Source of the DNA: Erinaceus europaeus | Taxonomy: Eukaryota > Chordata > Mammalia > Eulipotyphla > Erinaceidae | Assembly (NCBI RefSeq): GCF_950295315.1 | Contig: NC_080179.1 | Span: 75,903,836 to 75,967,835, forward strand | Direction of reading: 5' to 3' | DNA: 64,000 nt | In this document: positions 38,094 to 64,000 of the stretch, one piece after another | How the letters are laid out: each line of letters opens with the position of its first letter | How positions within the stretch are numbered: the first letter of the stretch is position 1 | Notes under the pieces: generated by a model | What the model saw: only the letters and a program-made list of their open reading frames with translations | What the model was told of the DNA's origin: nothing | The model's database searches: none | Made by a program: the position numbers and the translations under genes

Positions 38094-38317
38094 GCCACAC
38101 GTTTTAAATATATTAAACTGATTTCATGACCTTGGAGATAATTGTACAAATTGCCATGTCTGCTGTACATTTACTAGTTTGCAAGCACTTAGTGGAATTG
38201 ACATCTAAACTTTCTTTCTTGCAGGGAGTATTTAAAAAAGAGGATGATATCGACATGCTTGGTGAAGACTTCAGGAAAGCTTATCAGAAAAGGAATGAAA
38301 TCCCTCGAGAGAAGTGA
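6643..38317 (+). CDS. MNS1: MNS1, meiosis-specific nuclear structural protein 1 (ten exons)
   Basis: Spliced coding sequence: 6643-6645, 7379-7600, 12107-12234, 14419-14521, 19167-19396, 20606-20822, 21351-21458, 22414-22671, 36262-36387, 38225-38317. The exons sum to 1488 nt, i.e. 495 residues plus TGA, equal to human MNS1, and all introns are GT-AG with phases that join in frame. The protein is charged, Glu/Lys/Arg/Gln-rich coiled coil nearly throughout; residues from about 120 to 470 correspond to the trichohyalin-plectin homology (TPH) region. MNS1 is known as a structural protein of motile-cilium and flagellar doublet microtubules, linked to outer-arm docking; loss in mammals causes laterality defects and male infertility. 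No frameshift or premature stop was seen. Recognition is from remembered family sequence, not a search. Confidence 0.96.
6646..7378 (+). other. MNS1 intron 1
   Basis: Starts in the CpG-rich segment, has a G-run followed by a short AT tract near 6842-6870, and otherwise shows no recognisable repeat or ORF of note. Confidence 0.7.
7379..7600 (+). CDS. MNS1: MNS1 exon 2 (residues 2-75)
   Basis: 222 nt, phase 0 at both ends, between CACTGCAG and GTAGAG. Encodes the conserved KKLH...QMVQNEND...[11 protein letters not shown] segment. Confidence 0.96.
7621..7675 (+). repeat. (TTTA)n microsatellite
   Basis: About 13 TTTA units, 20 bp after the MNS1 exon 2 donor; followed by a short SINE-like remnant to about 7800. 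Confidence 0.9.
8072..8280 (+). mobile_element. family-B SINE
   Basis: GGGGCCAGGTGGTGGCACAG head, GGTTCAAGCCCCTAGTCTC, CT-rich body ending in ATAAAGATAATAAAA. Confidence 0.85.
8486..8605 (+). mobile_element. family-C SINE
   Basis: GGGAGATAGCATAATGGTTATGCAAAA head and AGAAATGAGCAATGCTCTGG end. Confidence 0.75.
8870..9180 (+). mobile_element. family-A SINE, 5' part missing
   Basis: Begins near GCATAAGGATCC, so the A-box half is lost; body and extended tail to AATAACCCTGGAGG are intact. Confidence 0.85.
9190..9330 (-). mobile_element. family-B SINE fragment, antisense
   Basis: GAGAGAGGG tract, CTCCCCCTGCAGGTG and inverted B box GTTTGAGCCCGGGTCC. Confidence 0.65.
9428..9770 (-). mobile_element. 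family-A SINE with extended tail, antisense
   Basis: Reads CTCCAGGGTGATTGCTGGGCTC at the left and ends GCGCTACCGCCGACTCCC; full-length in reverse orientation. Confidence 0.9.
9870..9975 (+). mobile_element. family-A SINE 3' fragment
   Basis: Only the CT-rich body end and CAA/AAT tail (ACAACAATGACATCAATAAC) remain, abutting an L1 fragment. Confidence 0.6.
10432..10702 (+). mobile_element. family-X repeat inserted in L1
   Basis: Shares GCCCCACTAGGGAAAGAGAG, AGAAGCCAGACCTTCCAC and CTCTTATCCTATGGTCTTGT with copies at 43500-43800 and, inverted, 31540-32060. It splits an antisense L1, so it is the younger of the two. Confidence 0.65.
10701..10791 (+). repeat. (TA)n followed by (GA)n
   Basis: About 48 bp of AT/TA and then 40 bp of GA-rich repeat at the 3' end of the family-X copy. 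Confidence 0.95.
11575..11623 (+). repeat. (TG)n microsatellite
   Basis: About 24 uninterrupted TG units in MNS1 intron 2. Confidence 0.95.
11725..11870 (-). mobile_element. family-C SINE, antisense
   Basis: CAGAGCACTGCTCAGCTCTGG, TGAACTTGAGACCTTAGAGCC and CAGAATTTTTACTCTGTCTCCCC read as an inverted C element. Confidence 0.65.
12107..12234 (+). CDS. MNS1: MNS1 exon 3 (residues 76-118)
   Basis: 128 nt after TATATATCAG, donor GTACCT; ends two bases into the Ser118 codon. Encodes coiled coil ending [11 protein letters not shown]. Confidence 0.95.
12335..13078 (-). repeat. solo LTR, antisense, 744 bp
   Basis: Bounded by TG...CA on the - strand (TGTGGGACTATG at 13078, CCTCGGCA at 12335). Flanks TAAATC (12329-12334) and TAAATT (13079-13084) look like a 6-bp target duplication with one change. 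Inside on the - strand are TATATAAGCC (12475-12484) and AATAAA (12455-12460), as expected for U3/R. No gag, pol or env lies beside it, so it is probably the product of LTR-LTR recombination. Not related by eye to the 471-bp LTRs at 23230/30541. It lies in MNS1 intron 3, opposite to the gene. Confidence 0.75.
13255..13562 (+). mobile_element. hedgehog-type L1 3' UTR end with poly(A)
   Basis: G-rich GGGTGGGTGGGTGGGGGG, AATTCCCCAATAAAGAAATT and an A-tail mark an L1 3' terminus. The same sequence occurs inverted at 56808-57035, which supports it as a repeat family. Confidence 0.75.
13715..13972 (-). mobile_element. family-A SINE, antisense
   Basis: CCCTTTTGTTGCCCTTGTTG through GCTACCGCCCGACTCCC; full-length without the extended tail. 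Confidence 0.88.
14419..14521 (+). CDS. MNS1: MNS1 exon 4 (residues 118-152)
   Basis: 103 nt after TTGACAG, donor GTAACC. Encodes [20 protein letters not shown] and on to FEQM, nearly identical to other mammals. Confidence 0.96.
14818..14945 (+). mobile_element. family-C SINE
   Basis: GGTAGCATAGCAGTTATGCAAA head and GCCAGAGCTGAGTCGTGCTCTGG end. Confidence 0.7.
14985..15240 (-). mobile_element. family-B SINE, antisense, diverged
   Basis: Starts TTACCAGGGTTATCACTGGG; GAGAGAGAGAAGGAG body, CCTTGCAGGTGGGGAAC and inverted B box TTTGAACCCAGGTCC. Confidence 0.65.
15350..15543 (-). mobile_element. family-B SINE, antisense
   Basis: TATTGGATAGAGACAGCCAG, CTTCCCCCCTGCAGGTGGG, CGAACCCGGGTTCTTG and CCACCACCCGGCTCC. 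Confidence 0.85.
15700..15980 (-). mobile_element. family-A SINE, antisense, inside a family-X fragment
   Basis: Full reverse-oriented A element. Left flank 15555-15670 is a short family-X piece (CACCAGAGTTCTGTGTCCCA). Confidence 0.85.
16000..16560 (+). other. MNS1 intron 4, low-repeat segment
   Basis: No coding exon or clear SINE seen; parts may be old family-X sequence near the left edge. Confidence 0.5.
16577..16650 (+). repeat. imperfect (TG)n tract
   Basis: TG repeats interrupted by CG, TATG and AGCG. Confidence 0.9.
16660..17280 (+). other. MNS1 intron 4, no feature recognised
   Basis: AT-rich single-copy-looking sequence. An exon-like stretch at 17281-17334 (TTTCAG before, GGTAAGG after) has no match to MNS1. 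Confidence 0.5.
17430..17585 (-). mobile_element. family-C-like SINE, antisense
   Basis: GAGAAAGATAGGAGGAGAG, CATCACTCTGG, TTGAATTTGGGATTGAACTGG and a CCACCTCC end; diverged. Confidence 0.5.
17665..17875 (+). mobile_element. family-B SINE
   Basis: GGGGCCGGGTGGTGGTGCAC head, CAAGCCCCTGGTCCCCACC, A-rich end with (CA)n. Confidence 0.88.
18200..18380 (+). mobile_element. family-D-like SINE
   Basis: GGGCTGGGAGCCAG head, CAGGTTCAAGACGCAAC, GTTGTGGTATCTTTCCCC body. Confidence 0.5.
18386..18730 (+). mobile_element. family-A SINE with extended tail
   Basis: Full copy; ends AATAACCCTGGAGGGAAAAT then (AAAT)n. Confidence 0.9.
18735..18925 (+). mobile_element. family-B SINE, diverged
   Basis: CAAGGATCCGGGTCCAAGCCCCC, CT-rich body and TTCAATAAAAAATCTAAATA tail. 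Confidence 0.65.
18990..19117 (+). repeat. imperfect (CA)n tract next to MNS1 exon 5
   Basis: About 125 bp of CA with CG and TG interruptions, ending 49 bp upstream of the exon 5 acceptor. Confidence 0.93.
19167..19396 (+). CDS. MNS1: MNS1 exon 5 (residues 153-229)
   Basis: 230 nt after TCAACGACAG, donor GTGAGT; ends two bases into codon 229, completed by the first G of exon 6. Encodes [14 protein letters not shown] to [16 protein letters not shown]. Confidence 0.95.
19430..19618 (-). mobile_element. family-B SINE, antisense
   Basis: ACTGGATAGAGACAGAAATTG to CGCCACCGCCTGGCCCCC, 34 bp after the exon 5 donor. Confidence 0.85.
20300..20543 (-). mobile_element. family-A SINE, antisense
   Basis: Ends GCTACCGCCCGACTCCC 62 bp before the exon 6 start; a short internal segment after GGGATCCTCACGCC is deleted. 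Confidence 0.87.
20606..20822 (+). CDS. MNS1: MNS1 exon 6 (residues 229-301)
   Basis: 217 nt after TTGCTTCTTAG, donor GTATGA. Encodes [20 protein letters not shown] and on through [14 protein letters not shown] to RLQLKNM. Confidence 0.95.
20828..20940 (+). mobile_element. family-D-like SINE fragment
   Basis: GGCCAGAGAGGCGGCTCAATGG head followed by an ATGT-rich microsatellite (20930-21045). Confidence 0.45.
21050..21313 (-). mobile_element. family-A SINE, antisense
   Basis: CTTTCCCTTTTGTTGCCC to GCCACCGCCCGACTCCC; right end is 37 bp from the exon 7 acceptor. Confidence 0.88.
21351..21458 (+). CDS. MNS1: MNS1 exon 7 (residues 302-337)
   Basis: 108 nt, phase 0/0, after TTTAACAG, donor GTAAGT. 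Encodes [20 protein letters not shown] and following. Confidence 0.96.
21470..22157 (+). other. MNS1 intron 7, no feature recognised
   Basis: No repeat signature or coding exon recognised. Confidence 0.5.
22158..22292 (+). mobile_element. family-C SINE
   Basis: GGGGAGACAGCATAATGGTT head, GTTCAATCCCCAGTACCAC, GCAGTGCTCTGG and A-tail. Confidence 0.85.
22414..22671 (+). CDS. MNS1: MNS1 exon 8 (residues 338-423)
   Basis: 258 nt, phase 0/0, acceptor TTGTTTAG, donor GTAAGA. Encodes the strongly conserved [17 protein letters not shown] segment. Next exon is 13.6 kb away, across the provirus. Confidence 0.96.
22687..23229 (-). mobile_element. family-X repeat, antisense, left part
   Basis: Starts with a T-run (reverse of an A-tail), then ATTCTGCACCATTCCCACC and CCCTCCACTGGAAGC. 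It continues on the other side of the provirus at 31012; the split sequences match the uninterrupted copy at 31540-32060. Confidence 0.65.
23224..23229. repeat. proviral target duplication, left copy
   Basis: ATTGGT directly precedes the LTR; the same six bases follow the other LTR at 31012-31017. Six bases is the usual duplication for betaretrovirus-like (class II) elements. Confidence 0.92.
23230..23700 (-). repeat. 3' LTR of the provirus
   Basis: 471 bp, TGTTGGGTAG...TGCC-type ends on the - strand. Contains CCTATATAGGG (TATA-like) and ATTAAAGACAC (variant poly(A) signal) in the correct order. Confidence 0.95.
23701..23717 (-). promoter_or_regulatory. polypurine tract
   Basis: AAAAAGAAAGGGGGAGA on the - strand ends exactly at the 3' LTR; this is the expected primer for plus-strand DNA synthesis. 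Confidence 0.9.
23718..25583 (-). other. noncoding 3' segment of provirus (no env)
   Basis: 1.87 kb between the pol stop and the polypurine tract. No env-like frame is visible on either strand; only frames under about 70 codons occur. Part is AT-rich; it also has a (CACT)n run near 25465-25488 and a 13-bp G-run near 25527-25539. A perfect hairpin sits at 24937-24975. It may be a remnant that replaced env, or hold cis-acting RNA elements. Confidence 0.6.
24937..24975. other. perfect 16-bp inverted repeat in provirus 3' segment
   Basis: Arms TACAGGACATTTTTGG (24937-24952) and CCAAAAATGTCCTGTA (24960-24975) are exact reverse complements around a 7-nt GGGCCCT spacer. Proviral RNA would form a strong stem-loop here. 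Function unknown. Confidence 0.9.
25584..28244 (-). CDS. pol: proviral Pol: reverse transcriptase, RNase H, integrase
   Basis: Open from 28244 to the stop at 25584-25586 (886 codons), with no frameshift or stop. In retroviruses this polyprotein copies RNA to DNA and integrates it. Counting from the GTG codon at 28160: RT has AIDIQD (catalytic Asp about 87), LPQG (116-119) and YMDD (148-151). RNase H has Asp422 (TDGG), Glu456, Asp476 and Asp540. Integrase has an HHCC finger (His559, His563, Cys588, Cys591) and a D,D-35-E triad (Asp619, Asp676, Glu712). The C-terminus ends with a short EDWLQ duplication. It has no start of its own and would be made by a -1 shift from pro. Every catalytic residue examined is present; activity is not shown. 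Confidence 0.95.
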   Translation of the reverse strand, partial: TQPAPPILTATVRNRTPRLDWLSNEPVWVEQWPLPREKLEILKKLVQEQLSLGHIRHSRSPWNTPVFVTKKRSGKWRLLQDLRAVNKTIQVWGSPQRGLPLASAIPTGIPIIAIDIQDCFFSIPLHPQDCKRFAFSVPSINNASPADRFEWVVLPQGMANSPTICQEVVKSALFPYIHKGLKVFHYMDDVLIWGELDTDLSALRDFLIPALKRSGLNVAPEKIQLIPPISFLGSEISLTQIRPLKPCVTFPSNLTLASLQSFLGNLNWLRQYLYLPTSCLQPLFDLLKGNKQPSSKRMLTPEASLALEKVNQALQDMHLVRFSPSSPVNLLIFNSTPTVVGALWQKHGVLEWLHTPVGGAPRLLTEIDALAFMVRQGRNRSVQVLGREPDSIILPFSLTDTEWLIRHHSRFAISLMGFPGQLDNHFPSNNLIASLPLLPLLVPKLFSRDPIPSAPTVFTDGGKKGAAALIYYPDQQYPKPLFTELPDNSPQYKELYAVFLALKAVPESFNLFSDSVYTVNLLAWLARSYVRIDDNPLSPLLIQIASMLCSRTHPLYVQHLRSHSSLPGPLSEGNAAADRLASTGILLASVSNPADFHSLTHVNLKGLRARFPDIPLPQLKRILATCSSCAGLIKTPAIQTLGVNPRGLKANALWQIDVTHIPNFGKQKYVFISIDTFSKFMWATAQTGENSKKLISHMLSCFAVMGLPLQLKTDNGPAFTSKQFKDFCSLWNITHTTGIPYNPQGQGIVERAHQTLKAQLNKEKGEMYPPNIQLAKALTTLNLFNIYKNSDQPPIILHWQTPPTLPAIKVKWKVPLDKIWKGPDPLLTMGRGFACIFPQNYSKPVWVPARHVRQYPHDGADIPEEQETLQEDWLQEDWLQDAPQDP
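28220..28858 (-). CDS. pro: proviral protease (Pro)
   Basis: Aspartic protease frame one step behind gag and one step ahead of pol. Its frame is entered at the slippery site at 28852-28858; an internal ATG is at 28844-28846. Counting from that ATG, the active-site DTGAD is at 107-111 and the LLGRDLL motif at 171-177. The preceding 90 residues are Pro-rich. There is no dUTPase domain, unlike several betaretroviruses. It ends at TAA 28220-28222 and overlaps pol by about 25 nt. The protein would cleave Gag and Gag-Pro-Pol. Confidence 0.88.
   Translation of the reverse strand, partial: FKLGMGLPLAPPPRGKEAGRPLGAVPFFHKQKPSLGPNPSLHPPRQVTITEGEQKEEPAVCGNFQHRNNRLEQENSSNSEPEILWTTPVLERGHPTMTVKIGNIPFKCLIDTGADKTILRQAEVPQSWELLPGPRLHGVGGLTQAFRTRDSLVWEDPEGTTGCFQPLTADISTNLLGRDLLESLDVVISSDTSAGHHTHSCETARPNQHPQY
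28852..28858 (-). promoter_or_regulatory. gag-pro frameshift slippery site
   Basis: T TTA AAC in the gag frame, immediately before the gag TAG. It is a canonical -1 heptamer, and the -1 frame leads straight into pro. Confidence 0.85.
28976..29060 (-). repeat. 21-bp tandem repeat in gag
   Basis: About four copies of a 7-codon unit (LQSGRPH and variants) lying between the two zinc knuckles; keeps the frame. Confidence 0.9.
29885..30132 (-). repeat. in-frame tandem repeats in gag N-terminal region
   Basis: Units of roughly 66-75 bp carrying CP(E/N)xP, plus a 27-bp unit repeated exactly twice (about 30078-30131). All multiples of three, so the frame is maintained. Confidence 0.8.
30521..30538 (-). 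promoter_or_regulatory. primer-binding site, tRNA-Lys3 type
   Basis: TGGCGCCTGAACAGGGAC on the - strand, two bases after the 5' LTR. It matches the tRNA-Lys3 primer site with one T for C, a variant also found in natural lentiviruses. Confidence 0.88.
30541..31011 (-). repeat. 5' LTR of the provirus
   Basis: 471 bp; 468 positions identical to the 3' LTR. TATA-like CCTATATAGGG near 30954-30964 and ATTAAA near 30717-30722 would serve as promoter and poly(A) signal on the - strand. Confidence 0.95.
31012..31017. repeat. proviral target duplication, right copy
   Basis: ATTGGT, identical to 23224-23229. Confidence 0.92.
31018..31500 (-). mobile_element. family-X repeat, antisense, right part
   Basis: Continues the element cut by the provirus: GAGGCTGCCTGCCCAG corresponds to AAGGCTGTCTGCCTAG at about 32038 in the uninterrupted copy, and both run on to AGGGCAGAGAGTAGCTC-like text. 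Confidence 0.6.
31540..32470 (-). mobile_element. second family-X repeat, antisense
   Basis: ATAACGGGCGTAATTCTGCA at its start and the same order of blocks as 22720-23229 plus 31012-31480. Right boundary uncertain. Confidence 0.6.
32470..33640. other. MNS1 intron 8, unclassified
   Basis: No ORF or known repeat recognised. It could be the 3' untranslated part of the adjoining antisense L1. Confidence 0.4.
33640..34965 (-). mobile_element. L1 ORF2 3' half/3' UTR fragment, antisense
   Basis: On the - strand the order of text is that of the L1 ORF2 C-terminus and early 3' UTR (for example TACTCACCAATATAAAG, reading back from the CCATGGAGTACTACTC region). Many stops; inactive. Confidence 0.75.
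34970..35145 (+). mobile_element. family-B SINE
   Basis: GGGGAGGCCAGGTGGTGGTG head to CTATCCAATAAAGATG. Confidence 0.8.
35195..35465 (-). mobile_element. family-A SINE with extended tail, antisense, 5' truncated
   Basis: GCCTCCAGGGTCATTGCTGGG to CAGGATCCTTACGCTGG; the A-box end is missing. Confidence 0.85.
35670..35885 (+). mobile_element. family-B SINE
   Basis: GGGGCTGGGTGGTAGCCGTC head, GGGTTCAAGCCCCTGATTCC and CCCAATAAATAGTAAATAAA tail. Confidence 0.82.
36056..36084 (+). repeat. (TA)n microsatellite
   Basis: About 14 TA units, 180 bp before MNS1 exon 9. Confidence 0.9.
36262..36387 (+). CDS. MNS1: MNS1 exon 9 (residues 424-465)
   Basis: 126 nt, phase 0/0, acceptor TATTTCTAG, donor GTAAGA. 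Encodes [14 protein letters not shown] to [11 protein letters not shown]; despite the 13.6 kb intron the join to exon 8 is in frame. Confidence 0.95.
36470..36738 (-). mobile_element. family-A SINE, antisense
   Basis: TTATTGTTATTGATGCCGTC to CGCTACCGCCCGACTCCC. Confidence 0.87.
37090..37350 (+). mobile_element. family-A SINE
   Basis: GTCGGGCTGTAGCACAGCGG head; B box GGTTCGAACCC; AAATAAATAAAATAAAT tail. Confidence 0.87.
37550..37845 (+). mobile_element. family-A SINE with extended tail, internal deletion
   Basis: GGGCTGGGCAGTAGTGCACC head; the CAA-rich part is short before GGCCACCAGGAGCAGTGG and AATAACCCTGGAG-like end. Confidence 0.85.
37905..38055 (+). mobile_element. family-C SINE
   Basis: AGATAGCAAATGGTTATGCAAA head, GCTGAGCAGTGCTTT end with (CA)n. 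Confidence 0.7.
38065..38093 (+). repeat. (TG)n microsatellite
   Basis: 14 TG units, 130 bp before MNS1 exon 10. Confidence 0.9.
38225..38317 (+). CDS. MNS1: MNS1 exon 10 (residues 466-495 and stop)
   Basis: 93 nt after TTCTTGCAG. Encodes [20 protein letters not shown] to PREK then TGA at 38315-38317. The 3' UTR follows. Confidence 0.96.
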   Translation, partial: GVFKKEDDIDMLGEDFRKAYQKRNEIPREK

Positions 38318-38588
38318 TTCCAGGTTGGGAATAACCGGATTCTTCTGCATGTCACCACTAGATGTCAGTGTAGTGTGTTTTATAGGTCAGCCCTGGGTGA
38401 TGCCAAACATCTCTCTTTCATCATCTGTAAATAGTTTTATCTATGAGAACACATTTGATAAAGTTAAGCAAACCATGAAACATTTAACTTTAAAATTTGC
38501 TTTCAGTTACATTGGGGCTTGTTTTTGTCCTGGGAATCTGAACATTTGAATTCTATCACCGACATTATTGCAGTATGCCCCGTGTAAA

Positions 38589-38594
38589 AATAAA
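38589..38594 (+). terminator. MNS1: MNS1 poly(A) signal
   Basis: AATAAA 272 bp after the stop codon; gives a 3' UTR of about 0.3 kb. Confidence 0.7.
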
Positions 38595-38689
38595 TATAGA
38601 GTCAAGCTAAGACACCGTGTTCTCTTTATTACCCTATTTCCCTGCCTATTCCCCATGGACTTTGTACTATAGCTTTATTTATTTATTAT

Positions 38690-38950
38690 TTTTTGCTTGC
38701 TTCTAGGGTTATTGCTGGGGTGCTCCTGTGGCCTTTTTTTTTTTTTCTATTTTACTTTATTTTGTTTTTTGGATGGAACAGAAAGAAATTGAGAGAGGAG
38801 GGAGAGACAGAGAGAGAGACACCTGCAAACTTGCTTCACTGCTTGTGAAGCAACCCCCCATAGGTGGGTTGCTCGAACCAGGATCCTTGCACAGGGCTCT
38901 GTGCTTCACACTATAAGCGCTTAACCTGGTGCACCGCCACCCAGCCCCCA
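38690..38950 (-). mobile_element. family-A-like SINE, antisense
   Basis: CTTCTAGGGTTATTGCTGGGG to GCACCGCCACCCAGCCCCC; sits between the two convergent genes. Confidence 0.8.
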
Positions 38951-39096
38951 GCTCCATCGTTTAGTTCAGTGATGCGGCCTATGGAGCTATACTGAGGCTG
39001 AAGGACCTTTTCCTGCCCTCAGGTAAGAAAGGTAGAGAGTAAGGAATTTCAAGTGTTTTATTTCCTACCTAATGTGCTCAATTGCCAACAAGAACT

Positions 39097-39204
39097 TTTA
39101 TTAATTTTTCTCAGATGAATTGTTAATCATATTCAAGAACATTTCTAACAAGGCTAGAATAACAGAAAGATAGCAGAAACAAGTTTGATTCTTGTTGCTT
39201 TATT
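39097..39204 (-). terminator. TEX9: candidate TEX9 poly(A) signals
   Basis: AATAAA on the - strand at 39199-39204 (170 bp after the stop) and again at 39097-39102. Either would end TEX9 about 0.5 kb from the MNS1 signal. Choice not resolved. Confidence 0.5.
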
Positions 39205-39373
39205 TTATGAAAATATTTTCTTTTTCTAATATCTAAACAGGCAATTCTTTTTGAAACTGTTTCAGGTATCTCCGTTACTTATAAAAGACTGAAAATAATA
39301 CAAACCAGTAAAACTTGTATGTGCATGTGTTCACATCACACACCGTCACAGTCACAGAGACTGAATACACCAC

Positions 39374-63868
<24,495 letters not shown>

Positions 63869-64000
63869 CTAAAACACAAAAACACAAGTAGGCTTTAGTA
63901 AATTAACAAATCTAAACTCCAAAACAACTCATAGCAGCTCAATTCTAAAATTAATATAGCTATGAGAAGACTTATAACCCATTCCCATTCCCTATGATTC

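Overview
The window is mammalian nuclear DNA, almost certainly from a hedgehog (Erinaceidae). Dozens of tRNA-derived SINEs of the hedgehog type fill the introns and flanks. Two intron-containing genes have exons that align residue by residue with placental proteins. Species assignment rests on recognising the SINE family and was not tested by a search.

Layout. Positions 1-6200 are intergenic: a SINE-poor stretch at about 540-1970, SINEs, a (TG)34 tract and a 1.6 kb GC-rich minisatellite of 38-bp units. A CpG-rich, TATA-less promoter at about 6200-6645 opens MNS1 on the + strand. Its ten coding exons (6643-38317) join in frame to 495 codons, the human length. Intron 3 holds an antisense solo LTR. 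Intron 8 (13.6 kb) holds a young, nearly intact, env-less betaretrovirus-like provirus on the - strand (23230-31011). It has 471-bp LTRs differing at 3 positions, a 6-bp target duplication, a tRNA-Lys3-type primer site, gag-pro-pol with one amber codon in gag, and a polypurine tract. TEX9 lies tail to tail with MNS1 on the - strand: ten coding exons from 63868 down to a stop at 39374, with the 5' coding exon(s) beyond the right edge. Human 15q21 has the same MNS1/TEX9 tail-to-tail arrangement.

The two genes belong together functionally. MNS1 is a coiled-coil protein of motile-cilium and sperm-flagellum doublets, and TEX9 is a testis-enriched coiled-coil protein. The MNS1 promoter carries an X-box-like (RFX) site next to a forkhead (FOXJ1-type) site, the expected wiring of a motile-cilia gene.

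Repeat families used below. A: long tRNA-derived SINE with A box, GGTTCGAGCCCC B box, a CT-rich body and a CAA/ATAA-rich end, some copies with an extra tail ending AATAACCCTGGAGG. B: shorter relative (GGTTCAAGCCCCTGGTCCCC). C: short SINE with the motif GACAGCATAATGGTTATGCAAA. D: short SINE with GGTTCGAGCCTGGC. X: a non-LTR-like repeat with several copies, one of them split by the provirus. L1 fragments, an eroded mariner and four minisatellites make up the rest. No CRISPR, rRNA or genuine tRNA gene was seen.
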